64,000 nucleotides of DNA, taken from the NCBI GenBank assembly GCA_037044955.1, contig JBAOHX010000004.1, positions 434,001-498,000 on the forward strand. The letters run 5' to 3'. Shown in pieces: positions 41,711 to 50,584 of the stretch (positions within the stretch are counted from its first letter, which is position 1; each line of letters begins with the position of its first letter). Source of the stretch: JAJXWB01 sp037044955 (GTDB lineage Bacteria > Pseudomonadota > Alphaproteobacteria > Rhizobiales > Beijerinckiaceae). Below the pieces are notes generated by a model. The model was not told the origin of the DNA. It saw nothing but the letters and a program-made list of their open reading frames with translations, and ran no database searches. A program made the translations under genes and the position numbers.

Positions 41711-42019
41711 ATGGCGATCTCCCTCACTCATTACCTTGTCGTTGCCGCGATCCTGTTCACGATCGGGGTCGCCGGCATCATTCTCAACCGCAAGAACATC
41801 ATCGTCATCCTGATGTCGGTCGAATTGATCCTGCTCTCGGTCAACATCAATCTCGTCGCCTTCTCCTCGGCGCGCGGCGATCTCGTCGGACAGGTGTTCG
41901 CGCTGCTGATCCTCACCGTCGCGGCTGCGGAAGCCGCGATCGGCCTCGCCATTCTGGTCACCTACTATCGCAACCGCGGCTCGATCGCGGTCGAAGACAT
42001 CAACGCGATGAAGGGCTGA
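41711..42019 (+). CDS. nuoK: NADH-quinone oxidoreductase subunit K
   Basis: 102-residue, three-helix subunit of the E-channel. Helix 2 has the conserved Glu in VILMSVELILLSVNINLVAF, and helix 3 has the second Glu in AAAEAAIGLAILV. It lies nine bases after nuoJ and one base before nuoL. Confidence 0.98.
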   Translation: MAISLTHYLVVAAILFTIGVAGIILNRKNIIVILMSVELILLSVNINLVAFSSARGDLVGQVFALLILTVAAAEAAIGLAILVTYYRNRGSIAVEDINAMKG

Positions 42020-42020
42020 G

Positions 42021-44027
42021 ATGTATACCGCGATCGTCTTTCTCCCGCTTCTCGGCTTCCTGATCGCCGGCTTCGTCGGCAATCGCATCGGCGCGCGCGC
42101 CACCGAGATCATCACGACGGGCCTGCTGTTCGTCTCGGCGCTCCTGTCCTGGGTCGTCTTCTCGCAGATGGCGCTCGGCCACGGCCATGCGGTGACGCCC
42201 GTCGTCGCCAACTGGATCACGTCCGGCGGCCTCAAGGTCGACTGGGCCTTGCGCATCGATGCGCTGACGGCGGTCATGCTCGTCGTCGTCACCTCGGTGT
42301 CGAGCCTCGTGCATCTCTACTCCATCGGCTACATGCACGAAGACCCGAACCGGCCGCGCTTCTTCGGCTATCTCTCGCTCTTCACCTTCGCCATGCTCAT
42401 GCTGGTGACGGCCGACAATCTCGTGCAGATGTTCTTCGGCTGGGAAGGCGTGGGCCTCGCCTCCTATCTGCTCATCGGCTTCTGGTACGAGAAGCCCTCG
42501 GCCTGCGCCGCCGCCATCAAGGCCTTCGTCGTCAACCGCGTCGGCGACTTCGGCTTCGCGCTCGGCATCTTCCTCGTCTTCGTGCTGACGGGCTCGGTCG
42601 CCTTCGACGCGATCTTCGCCGCCGCCCCCGGCCTCGCGCACAAGAACATCGAGGTGTTCGGCTACACCTGGGACGCCTGGACGATCACCTGTCTGCTGCT
42701 CTTCATGGGCGCGATGGGCAAGTCGGCGCAGTTCCTGCTGCACACCTGGCTGCCGGACGCGATGGAAGGCCCGACGCCGGTTTCCGCGCTCATCCACGCC
42801 GCCACCATGGTGACGGCAGGCGTGTTCATGGTCGCGCGCCTCTCGCCGCTGTTCGAGCTTTCGCACACGGCGCAGACCTTCGTGACGGTGATCGGCGCGA
42901 CGACGGCGATCTTCGCGGCGACCGTCGGCCTCGTGCAGAACGACATCAAGCGCGTCATCGCCTATTCGACCTGCTCGCAGCTCGGCTACATGTTCGTGGC
43001 GCTCGGCGTCGGCGGCTACGCCATCGGCATCTTCCACCTGTTCACCCACGCCTTCTTCAAGGCGCTGCTGTTCCTCGGCGCGGGCTCGGTCATCCACGCG
43101 ATGCACCACGAGCAGGACATGCGCAACATGGGCGGCCTGCGCAAGGAAATCCCGTTCACCTTCTGGATGATGACCATCGGCACGCTGGCGCTGACGGGCT
43201 TCCCCTTCACGGCGGGCTATTACTCGAAGGACGCGATCATCGAGGCGGCCTACGCGGCCGGCGGCCATTCGTCGGCGGCGGTCTACGCCTTCCTCGCCAC
43301 CACGCTGGCGGCGGGCCTCACCTCCTTCTACTCATGGCGCCTGGTGTTCATGACCTTCTTCGGCGAGCGCGGCGCCAACGCCGTTCATGCCGATGCGCAT
43401 GGCCATGACGATCACGCGCAAGACGACCACGCGCACGACGATCACGGCCACGGCGATCACACGCCACACGAGAGCCCGCTGGTCATGCTCGTGCCGCTCG
43501 CCGCGCTCGCCGTCGGCGCGCTGTTTGCCGGCATCGCCTTCTCGCAATATTTCATCGGCCATCACTTCGCCGATTTCTGGAAGGGCACGATCGGCCAGGG
43601 CCCGGACAACCACATCATGCACGACATGCACGACGTGGCGCTCGGCGTCGGCCTCACGCCGACCTTCATGATGGTCGCCGGCTTCCTGCTCGCGCTGTGG
43701 ATGTACATCCTCAAGCCCGGCTCGGCGCAGCGGCTCGCCGCCGCTAACCCGGTCCTGTACCGCTTCCTGCTCAACAAGTGGTATTTCGACGAGCTCTACG
43801 ACGTCCTGTTCGTGCGTCCGGCCTTCTGGCTCGGCCGCCTGTTCTGGAAGCAGGGCGACGGCAGGATCATCGACGGGCTCGGCCCGGACGGCGTGTCCGC
43901 CCGTGTCGTCGACATCGCCAAGGGCGCGGTGCGGCTGCAGACCGGCTATCTCTATCACTACGCCTTCGCGATGCTGATCGGGGTCGCCGCTTTCATCACC
44001 TGGTACCTGATCGGCGGAGTGCGCTGA
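42021..44027 (+). CDS. nuoL: NADH-quinone oxidoreductase subunit L with a His/Asp-rich loop
   Basis: 668-residue antiporter-like proton-pumping subunit at the far end of the membrane arm. Conserved parts include FFGWEGVGLASYLLIGFWYE and HTWLPDAMEGPTPVSALIHA, plus the long C-terminal transverse helix region. At about residues 455-485 (43381-43480) a loop contains ten His among many Asp. Such loops occur in other alphaproteobacterial NuoL proteins and might bind metal; no function is proven. Confidence 0.97.
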   Translation: MYTAIVFLPLLGFLIAGFVGNRIGARATEIITTGLLFVSALLSWVVFSQMALGHGHAVTPVVANWITSGGLKVDWALRIDALTAVMLVVVTSVSSLVHLYSIGYMHEDPNRPRFFGYLSLFTFAMLMLVTADNLVQMFFGWEGVGLASYLLIGFWYEKPSACAAAIKAFVVNRVGDFGFALGIFLVFVLTGSVAFDAIFAAAPGLAHKNIEVFGYTWDAWTITCLLLFMGAMGKSAQFLLHTWLPDAMEGPTPVSALIHAATMVTAGVFMVARLSPLFELSHTAQTFVTVIGATTAIFAATVGLVQNDIKRVIAYSTCSQLGYMFVALGVGGYAIGIFHLFTHAFFKALLFLGAGSVIHAMHHEQDMRNMGGLRKEIPFTFWMMTIGTLALTGFPFTAGYYSKDAIIEAAYAAGGHSSAAVYAFLATTLAAGLTSFYSWRLVFMTFFGERGANAVHADAHGHDDHAQDDHAHDDHGHGDHTPHESPLVMLVPLAALAVGALFAGIAFSQYFIGHHFADFWKGTIGQGPDNHIMHDMHDVALGVGLTPTFMMVAGFLLALWMYILKPGSAQRLAAANPVLYRFLLNKWYFDELYDVLFVRPAFWLGRLFWKQGDGRIIDGLGPDGVSARVVDIAKGAVRLQTGYLYHYAFAMLIGVAAFITWYLIGGVR

Positions 44028-44028
44028 T

Positions 44029-45540
44029 ATGACCGGCTTCGGCATTCTCTCGGCGATCACCTTCCTGCCGCTCGTCGGCGTGATCATCCTCATGTTCCAT
44101 CGCGGCGACGACGCCGCGACGGTGCGCTCCATCCGCCATGTCGCGCTGTGGACGACGCTGGCGACCTTCCTCGTCACGCTGCTCGCCTGGAGCCGCTTCG
44201 ATCCGGCGATCGCAGGCTTCCAGATGCTGGAGAGCCAGGCGTGGGCGGGCGGCGGCCTCGTCTACAAGATGGGCGTGGACGGCATGTCCTTCCCCTTCGT
44301 CGTGCTGACGGCCTTCCTCATGCCGTTCTGCATCCTGGCGTCGTGGGAAGCGATCAACGTTCGCGTCAAGGAATACATGATCGCCTTCCTCGTGCTGGAA
44401 ACGCTGATGCTCGGCGTCTTCTGCGCGCTCGATCTCGTCCTCTTCTACCTGTTCTTCGAGGGCGGCCTGATCCCGATGTTCCTCATCATCGGCGTGTGGG
44501 GCGGCAAGCGCCGCATCTATGCGGCCTTCAAGTTCTTCCTCTACACGCTCGTCGGCTCGCTGCTCATGCTGGTCGCCATCATGTGGATGGCCGGCTTCGC
44601 GCACACGACCGACATCACCGTGCTGCTGAAGACCCAGTTCCCCGTCGATGCGCAGAAATATCTGTGGCTCGCCTTCTTCGCCTCCTTCGCGGTGAAGATG
44701 CCGATGTGGCCGGTCCACACCTGGTTGCCGGACGCGCACGTCGAGGCGCCGACGGCGGGCTCGGTCATTCTGGCGGGCATTCTGCTGAAGATGGGCGGAT
44801 ACGGCTTCATCCGCTTCTCGCTGCCGATGTTCCCGGACGCCTCGCATTATTTCGCGCCGCTCGTCTTCGCGCTGTCGGTCATCGCCATCGTCTACACCTC
44901 GCTCGTCGCGCTGGTGCAGGAGGACATGAAGAAGCTGATCGCCTATTCGTCGGTCGCGCACATGGGCTTCGTCACGATGGGCCTGTTCGCCATGAACCAG
45001 CAGGGCGTGCAGGGCGCGGTCTACCAGATGGTCTCGCACGGCCTGGTCTCGGGCGCGCTCTTCCTCTGCGTCGGCGTCGTCTACGACCGCATGCACACGC
45101 GCGAGATCGCGGCCTATGGCGGCCTCGTCAAGAACATGCCGCTCTATGCGGTGGCCTTCATGGTCTTCACCATGGCCAACGTCGGCCTGCCCGGCACGTC
45201 CGGCTTCGTCGGCGAATTCCTGACGCTGCTCGGAACCTTCGCCGCCAACAGCAAGGTGGCCTTCTTCGCGACCTTCGGCGTCATCCTCTCGGCGGCCTAT
45301 GCGCTCTATCTCTACCGCCGCGTGATCTTCGGCGTGCTCGACAAGCCCGAGCTCGCCGACATCAAGGATCTCAGCGGTCGCGAGATCGCGCTGCTCGCGC
45401 CGCTCGTCGTGCTCGTCATCTATTACGGCGTGCATCCCGGCCCGATCCTCGACGCATCGGCGGCTTCCGTCGCCGAACTGGTCAAGTCCACGCAATCCGT
45501 CGCCGCCGCCGTGAAATCGGCTGCGCTCGCGGCGCACTGA
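44029..45540 (+). CDS. nuoM: NADH-quinone oxidoreductase subunit M
   Basis: 503-residue antiporter-like subunit. It shows FFEGGLIPMFLIIGVWGG, HTWLPDAHVEAPTAGSVILA and AYSSVAHMGFVTMGLF, with the channel Glu and Lys residues in the expected helices. One base separates it from nuoL. Confidence 0.98.
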   Translation: MTGFGILSAITFLPLVGVIILMFHRGDDAATVRSIRHVALWTTLATFLVTLLAWSRFDPAIAGFQMLESQAWAGGGLVYKMGVDGMSFPFVVLTAFLMPFCILASWEAINVRVKEYMIAFLVLETLMLGVFCALDLVLFYLFFEGGLIPMFLIIGVWGGKRRIYAAFKFFLYTLVGSLLMLVAIMWMAGFAHTTDITVLLKTQFPVDAQKYLWLAFFASFAVKMPMWPVHTWLPDAHVEAPTAGSVILAGILLKMGGYGFIRFSLPMFPDASHYFAPLVFALSVIAIVYTSLVALVQEDMKKLIAYSSVAHMGFVTMGLFAMNQQGVQGAVYQMVSHGLVSGALFLCVGVVYDRMHTREIAAYGGLVKNMPLYAVAFMVFTMANVGLPGTSGFVGEFLTLLGTFAANSKVAFFATFGVILSAAYALYLYRRVIFGVLDKPELADIKDLSGREIALLAPLVVLVIYYGVHPGPILDASAASVAELVKSTQSVAAAVKSAALAAH

Positions 45541-45550
45541 AGGCAGATCG

Positions 45551-46987
45551 ATGCATCCGCTCACCTTCTCCATCGCTCACGCCCTGCCGGAGACCATCCT
45601 GGCCGTCGGCGCGCTGGCGTTGATCCTCCTCGGCGCGATCCGCGGCGAGAAATCGGCGGGTCTCGTCGCCGAAATCTCCATCGGCGTGCTGGCTCTCGCG
45701 CTGGTCGTGATCTTCGTCGGCGCCAAGTCGTCGGCCGACGTGTTCGACGGCGCCTTCGTCGACGATCAGTTCGCGCGCTTCATGAAAGTGCTGGTGCTGA
45801 TCGGCTCGCTGGTGTCGCTCGTCCTGTCGCGCGACTTCCTGCAGCGCGAAGGCATCGACCTCTTCGAATTCCCGGTGCTCATCCTGCTCTCGACGCTGGG
45901 CATGCTGCTGCTGACGTCGGCCAACAGCCTCATCTCGCTCTATCTCGGGCTCGAGCTGATGTCGCTGGCGCTCTACGTCGTCGCCGCCTTCCATCGCGAC
46001 AATCTCAAGGCGTCGGAAGCGGGCCTGAAATATTTCGTCCTCGGCGCGCTGTCCTCGGGCATGCTGCTCTACGGCGCCTCGCTGATCTACGGCTATGCCG
46101 GCACCGTGCAGTTCGACGGCATCGCCAAGGCGCTGAAGGCCGGGCCGCAGATCGGCGTCGTCTTCGGTCTCGTGTTCCTGCTCGCCGGCCTCGCCTTCAA
46201 GATGTCGACCGTGCCGTTCCACATGTGGACGCCCGACGTCTACGAGGGCGCGCCGACGCCGGTCACGGCGTTCTTCGCCTCTGCGCCGAAGATGGCGGCG
46301 GTCGCCATCACGCTGCGCGTCGTCACCGACGCGCTGCCCGGCCTCGCGCACGAATGGCGGCAGATCATCATGTTCATCTCGATCGCCTCGATGGCGCTCG
46401 GCTCCTTCGCCGCGATCGGGCAGACCAACATCAAGCGCCTGATGGCCTATTCCTCGATCGGCCACATGGGCTTCGCGCTGGTCGGCCTCGCCGCCAACAC
46501 GGCGGACGGCGTCAGGGGCGTCGCGCTCTACATGGCGATCTATCTCGTCACCACGCTCGGCGTCTTCGCCGTGATCCTCGCGATGCGCGTGCAGGGCAGG
46601 GCGGTCGAGACGATTTCCGATCTGGCCGGCCTCGCGCGCACCAACGGCTGGATGGCCTTCTTCATGGCCATGCTGATGTTCTCGCTGTCGGGCATTCCGC
46701 CGCTCGCCGGCTTCTTCGCGAAATACTACGCCTTCCTGGCGGCGGTGCAGGCGGGCCTCACGCCGCTCGCCGTCATCGGCGTGCTGCTGTCGACGGTCGC
46801 GGCCTTCTACTACCTGCGCATCGTCAAGGTCATGTATTTCGACGATCCGGCGCCGGCCTTCGACGTCGCGCCGCTCGCCGTGCGCACGGTGATGGCGGTC
46901 TCGACCGCGCTCGTCTTCCTGTTCTGGGTCTATCCGGCGCCGTTCATCTCGGCCGCCGCGAACGCTGCGAAGGCGTTCGCCTTCTGA
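45551..46987 (+). CDS. nuoN: NADH-quinone oxidoreductase subunit N
   Basis: Last complex I gene; 478 residues and about fourteen helices of the third antiporter-like subunit. It has GLELMSLALYVVAAF, FHMWTPDVYEGAPTPVTAFF and MAYSSIGHMGFALVGLA. It is followed by a GC-rich imperfect hairpin and the biotin ligase gene. Confidence 0.98.
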   Translation: MHPLTFSIAHALPETILAVGALALILLGAIRGEKSAGLVAEISIGVLALALVVIFVGAKSSADVFDGAFVDDQFARFMKVLVLIGSLVSLVLSRDFLQREGIDLFEFPVLILLSTLGMLLLTSANSLISLYLGLELMSLALYVVAAFHRDNLKASEAGLKYFVLGALSSGMLLYGASLIYGYAGTVQFDGIAKALKAGPQIGVVFGLVFLLAGLAFKMSTVPFHMWTPDVYEGAPTPVTAFFASAPKMAAVAITLRVVTDALPGLAHEWRQIIMFISIASMALGSFAAIGQTNIKRLMAYSSIGHMGFALVGLAANTADGVRGVALYMAIYLVTTLGVFAVILAMRVQGRAVETISDLAGLARTNGWMAFFMAMLMFSLSGIPPLAGFFAKYYAFLAAVQAGLTPLAVIGVLLSTVAAFYYLRIVKVMYFDDPAPAFDVAPLAVRTVMAVSTALVFLFWVYPAPFISAAANAAKAFAF

Positions 46988-47008
46988 GGACGGCTCTCGC
47001 ACATCGCG

Positions 47009-47037
47009 CCTTCTCCCCTCCCCGCAAGGGGGGAAGG
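47009..47037. other. Imperfect hairpin between nuoN and birA
   Basis: CCTTC at 47009-47013 can pair with GAAGG at 47033-47037, and CCCC with GGGG inside, closing on about five bases. No T-run follows, so termination is doubtful. The right arm contains the probable birA ribosome-binding site (AAGGA), so the fold could reduce birA translation. Confidence 0.35.
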
Positions 47038-47042
47038 AACAG

Positions 47043-47855
47043 GTGCGTCGCATGACCGCCGGTTTTCGCCTCGGCCCGCACGCCGCCGCGCACGGCTATC
47101 GCCTCGACTATCTCGACAGCGTCGGCTCGACCAACGCCGTCGCGCTCATGCGCGCGCGCGAGCAGGGCGAGCGCGGCCCCGTGTGGATCGTCGGCGGCGA
47201 GCAGACGGCGGGGCGCGGCCGCATGGGGCGGCAATGGACCTCGCCGCGCGGCAATCTCTATGCGTCGCTGCTGCTGACCGATCCCTGCGCGACGGAGAAG
47301 GCGCCCGAACTCGGCTTCGTCGCCGGCGTCGCGCTCGCCGAAGCCGCCAACGCCGTCCTCTCTCCCCGTGACGACCTCGGCCTCAAATGGCCGAACGACC
47401 TGCTGTGCGCAGGCGCGAAACTCTCCGGCATGTTGCTGGAGGCGACGCGCCTGCCGGATGGCGTGTTGGCCGCCGTGATCGGCATCGGCGTCAACTGCCG
47501 CTCGCACCCGGACCTGCCGAACTACGCGACGACCGACCTCGAAACGATCAACCCCGGCGCCGGCGATCCGGCCACGCTTTTCGCCGCGCTCTCCGACGCC
47601 ATGGCGCACGCGCTGACGACATGGGCGCGCGGAACGAATTTCATCGCCATTCGGGAAAAATGGCTCGGCGCCTGCCTCGGGCGCGGCGGCCCGGTGAAAG
47701 TCGCGCTCGGCGACAGGACGATCGAAGGCGTTTTCGACACGATCGACCAGCACGGCCGCCTCGTCGTCTTGACGCCGGAGGGCTCGACCTCCATTGACGC
47801 AGGCGACGTCCTGCTCGGCCCCGCCGCACAGGCGAGTTTGCGCGGAAAGGCCTGA
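47043..47855 (+). CDS. birA: Biotin--[acetyl-CoA-carboxylase] ligase without regulatory domain
   Basis: 270-residue (or 267) class I biotin protein ligase that attaches biotin to carboxylase carrier proteins. It shows SVGSTNAVA, the biotinyl-AMP loop GRGRMGRQW and LKWPNDLLC. The N-terminal HTH repressor domain of the E. coli protein is absent. A GTG at 47043 lies four bases after AAGGA; an ATG at 47052 is an alternative but is 13 bases from that site. The stop overlaps the rnj start (TGATG). The nuo-birA-rnj-mce order is common in Hyphomicrobiales. Confidence 0.93.
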   Translation: MRRMTAGFRLGPHAAAHGYRLDYLDSVGSTNAVALMRAREQGERGPVWIVGGEQTAGRGRMGRQWTSPRGNLYASLLLTDPCATEKAPELGFVAGVALAEAANAVLSPRDDLGLKWPNDLLCAGAKLSGMLLEATRLPDGVLAAVIGIGVNCRSHPDLPNYATTDLETINPGAGDPATLFAALSDAMAHALTTWARGTNFIAIREKWLGACLGRGGPVKVALGDRTIEGVFDTIDQHGRLVVLTPEGSTSIDAGDVLLGPAAQASLRGKA

Positions 47856-49525
47856 TGCCGCAGTCCAGGGAAGAATTCGTCTTCGTCGCATTGGGCGGCC
47901 TCGGCGAGATCGGTCGCAATGCGGCGCTCTACGGCTTTGGTCCACCGGGCCGCCGCAAGTGGCTCATGGTCGATTGCGGCCTGTCCTTCGCCGGCCCCGA
48001 CCTGCCGGGCATCGACCTTGTCTTTCCCGACGTCTCCTTCATCGACAAGATCCGCAAGGACCTCATCGGCCTCGTCATCACCCACGCGCACGAGGACCAT
48101 ATCGGCGCCATAGCCGCGCTGTGGCCGCGGCTCGGCTGCAAGGTCTACGCGACGCGCTTCGCCATCGGCCTGCTGGAAGCCCGCCGCCTCGGCGAGCCCG
48201 GCGCGCCGAAGGTGGAGCTGGTCGAATTCAGGCAGGGCCAGCGCTTCTCGCTCGGGCCGTTCGACATCGAGCCCGTGGCCATGTCGCATTCGATTCCCGA
48301 AAGCTGCGCGCTCGTGCTGCGCACGCCCGGCGGCGTGGTCGTGCACACCGGCGACTGGAAGCTCGATCCCGAGCCCGGCGTCGGCCAGCCGACGGACGAG
48401 GCGCGACTGCTCAGCGTCGGCGAGGAGGGCGTCGACGTCCTCATCTGCGATTCCACCAACATCGTGCGCGAAGGCCAGAGCCCGTCCGAAGGCGAGGTCG
48501 CGCGCACGCTGCGCGATCTCGTCGGAAATGCGCCCGGGCGCGTGGTGGTGACGACCTTCGCCTCCAACCTCGCCCGCGTGAAAGCGGTGGCGCTGGCGGC
48601 TGAAGCGGCGGGGCGTTCCGTCGTCGTCGTCGGCCGCTCGCTGGAGCGCGTCGTCGAGGTCGGCCGCGACTGCGGCTATCTCGACGGGATCAAGCCCTTC
48701 CTCGGGCCGCAGAGCTTTTCCGATCTCGCGCGCAACAAGGTCGTCGTGCTGGCGACCGGCAGCCAGGGCGAGCAGCGCGCGGCCATGGCGCGCATCGGCG
48801 CGCGCGAGCATCCGTCCATCAAGCTCGCGAGCGGCGACCGCGTGATCTTCTCCTCGCGCACCATTCCCGGCAACGAGCGCGAGGTGAACGCGATCATCAA
48901 CGGCCTCATCGACCAGGGGCTGGACGTCATCACCGACCGGCTGGCGCTGGTGCATTGCTCGGGCCATCCGCGCCGCGGCGAGGTCGGACGGCTCTATCAG
49001 CTCCTGAAGCCCAGGACGCTGATCCCCGCGCACGGCGAGGCGCTGCATCTGTCCGAACACGCAGCCTTCGCCAAGGCCGAAGGCATTTCGCACGTGCTGT
49101 CGCCGCGCGATGGCGATCTCGTGCTGCTCGGGCCCGGCGAGCCGAGCGTGATCGGCCAGGTGCCGGTCGGCCGCATCGTCGAGGACGGCGCGACGCTGAT
49201 TTCCGCCAGCGACGAGGCGATCGCGCAGCGCGCGCGCCTCGCCTTCGCCGGCGTCGTCTCCATCGCCATCGCGCTGACCTCGAAGGGCGAGCTCGCGGGC
49301 GATCCCGACGTCGTCATGTCCGGCATTCCCGAGCGCGACCGCAACGGCGCGATGATGGACGCGGTCGTTGACGAAACCATATTCTCGACGCTGGACGGCC
49401 TGTCGCGCCCCAAGCGCCGCGACGCCGACGCCGTCGCCAACGCCGTCGAGCGCGCCGTGCGCAGCGCGCTCGGCCAGGCCTGGGGCAAGCGGCCCCAGGT
49501 GCACGTCCTCGTTCTCGAAGTCTGA
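47855..49525 (+). CDS. rnj: Ribonuclease J
   Basis: 556-residue metallo-beta-lactamase/beta-CASP nuclease with 5'-3' exo- and endoribonuclease activity, used in rRNA and mRNA processing in alphaproteobacteria. It begins with FVALGGLGEIGRN, has the metal site THAHEDHIGAI, GDWKLDPEPGVG with a metal Asp/His region, DSTNIVREGQSPSE and the beta-CASP motif HCSGHPRRGEV, then PAHGEALHL. It is coupled to birA by a one-base overlap. Confidence 0.96.
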   Translation: MPQSREEFVFVALGGLGEIGRNAALYGFGPPGRRKWLMVDCGLSFAGPDLPGIDLVFPDVSFIDKIRKDLIGLVITHAHEDHIGAIAALWPRLGCKVYATRFAIGLLEARRLGEPGAPKVELVEFRQGQRFSLGPFDIEPVAMSHSIPESCALVLRTPGGVVVHTGDWKLDPEPGVGQPTDEARLLSVGEEGVDVLICDSTNIVREGQSPSEGEVARTLRDLVGNAPGRVVVTTFASNLARVKAVALAAEAAGRSVVVVGRSLERVVEVGRDCGYLDGIKPFLGPQSFSDLARNKVVVLATGSQGEQRAAMARIGAREHPSIKLASGDRVIFSSRTIPGNEREVNAIINGLIDQGLDVITDRLALVHCSGHPRRGEVGRLYQLLKPRTLIPAHGEALHLSEHAAFAKAEGISHVLSPRDGDLVLLGPGEPSVIGQVPVGRIVEDGATLISASDEAIAQRARLAFAGVVSIAIALTSKGELAGDPDVVMSGIPERDRNGAMMDAVVDETIFSTLDGLSRPKRRDADAVANAVERAVRSALGQAWGKRPQVHVLVLEV

Positions 49526-49539
49526 AACCGGAGCAAGCC

Positions 49540-49944
49540 ATGATCGGTCGCCTCAATCACGTCGCCATCGCGGTCAAGGATCTCGCCAAGTCGGCCGCGC
49601 TCTACCGCGACACGCTCGGCGCCAAGGTCTCGGCGCCGCAGCCCGAGCCGAACCACGGCGTGACGGTGGTGTTCATCGAACTGCCCAACACCAAGATCGA
49701 ACTGCTCGAGCCGCTCGGCGCCGATTCGCCGATCGGCAAGTTCCTCGAGAAGAACCCGGACGGCGGCATGCACCACGTCTGCTACGAGGTGGACGACATC
49801 ATCGTCGCCCGCGACCATCTGAAGGCCAAGGGCGCGCGCGTGCTCGGCGACGGCAATCCGAAGATCGGCGCGCACGGCAAGCCCGTGTTGTTTCTGCATC
49901 CCAAGGACTTCAACGGCACGCTGGTCGAGATCGAGCAGGTCTGA
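49540..49944 (+). CDS. mce: Methylmalonyl-CoA epimerase
   Basis: 134-residue glyoxalase-fold enzyme that interconverts (2S)- and (2R)-methylmalonyl-CoA in propionyl-CoA breakdown. Metal ligands fit the His in LNHVAIAVKDL, the Glu/His region in GGMHHVCYEVDD and the Glu in GTLVEIEQV. Both the length and the position after rnj fit. General VOC proteins share the fold, but this sequence is close to true epimerases. Confidence 0.93.
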   Translation: MIGRLNHVAIAVKDLAKSAALYRDTLGAKVSAPQPEPNHGVTVVFIELPNTKIELLEPLGADSPIGKFLEKNPDGGMHHVCYEVDDIIVARDHLKAKGARVLGDGNPKIGAHGKPVLFLHPKDFNGTLVEIEQV

Positions 49945-49951
49945 CCCGGCC

Positions 49952-50030
49952 TGTCATGCCCGTGAAAGCGGGCATCCAGCGGCCGCAATTTCCGGATCCC
50001 GGATCGAACCTCGGTTCGTCCGGGATGACA
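49952..50030 (+). repeat. TGTCAT...TGACA repeat, copy 3
   Basis: 79-bp unit starting TGTCATGCCCGTGAAAGCGG and ending TCCGGGATGACA. The first stem ATGCCCGT/GCGGGCAT keeps pairing although its sequence differs from copies at 9137 and 13097. It fills the gap between mce and the DUF1467 gene. Confidence 0.8.
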
Positions 50031-50049
50031 CGATGGTAAATTCCGCGCC

Positions 50050-50292
50050 ATGACCCTTCCTGTCCCGATTCCCATGGCGGTCGCGATCTTCCTCACCATG
50101 TGGTGGATCGTGCTGTTCGCCATCCTGCCGCTCGGCGTGCGCTCGCAGCACGAGGACGAGGAGGGACGCCTGCTGGGCACCGACCCCGGCGCGCCGATCG
50201 CCCCGAAACTGCTGATGAAAGCGGGGCTTACCACGCTGGTCTCGGTCGTCCTGTTCGCCGCGCTGATGGCCTATATCGCCTGGCAGGGTTGA
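50050..50292 (+). CDS. DUF1467 family membrane protein
   Basis: 80 residues with two transmembrane helices (about 10-28 and 58-77) and a short loop LGVRSQHEDEEGRLLGTDPG. This is the DUF1467 plan, found next to mce in many Hyphomicrobiales; its function is unknown. The start MTLPVPIPMAVAIFLTMWW is the usual one. In relatives proS or lolCD often follow, but here a tRNA-Lys gene follows. Confidence 0.88.
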   Translation: MTLPVPIPMAVAIFLTMWWIVLFAILPLGVRSQHEDEEGRLLGTDPGAPIAPKLLMKAGLTTLVSVVLFAALMAYIAWQG

Positions 50293-50302
50293 CCCTGAAG
50301 GC

Positions 50303-50322
50303 CCCCGGGGATACTCCCGGGG
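50303..50322. terminator. Terminator-like hairpin after the DUF1467 gene
   Basis: CCCCGGG (50303-50309) pairs with CCCGGGG (50316-50322) around six bases. There is no T-run, so termination would not be classical. It lies 11 bases before tRNA-Lys. Confidence 0.35.
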
Positions 50323-50333
50323 CGCCCGCAAGG

Positions 50334-50409
50334 GAGCGCGTAGCTCAGTCGGTAGAGCATCTGACTTTTAATCAGAGGGTCCTGGGTTCGAGTCCCAGCG
50401 CGCTCACCA
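50334..50409 (+). tRNA. tRNA-Lys (anticodon TTT)
   Basis: 76 bases with encoded CCA. Acceptor GAGCGCG (50334-50340) pairs with CGCGCTC (50399-50405). The anticodon loop CTTTTAA lies between CTGA and TCAG; T-arm GGGTTCGAGTCCC is normal. Confidence 0.97.
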
Positions 50410-50584
50410 TCAAATCCAAAGATCGAGAGCGGAATTTTGTTCCGCAGCCCTGCTGACCGTCGCCGGCGCGCGCGTACGCATCGGCTGCGGCGCCGTCGGC
50501 GCTCCCGTGGCCAAATTATCCTCAACAGTCGCGTCGGTTGCGCTACTTTCTCGTACTCGAACGAAAGCGAAAGCGTCACGGTCG

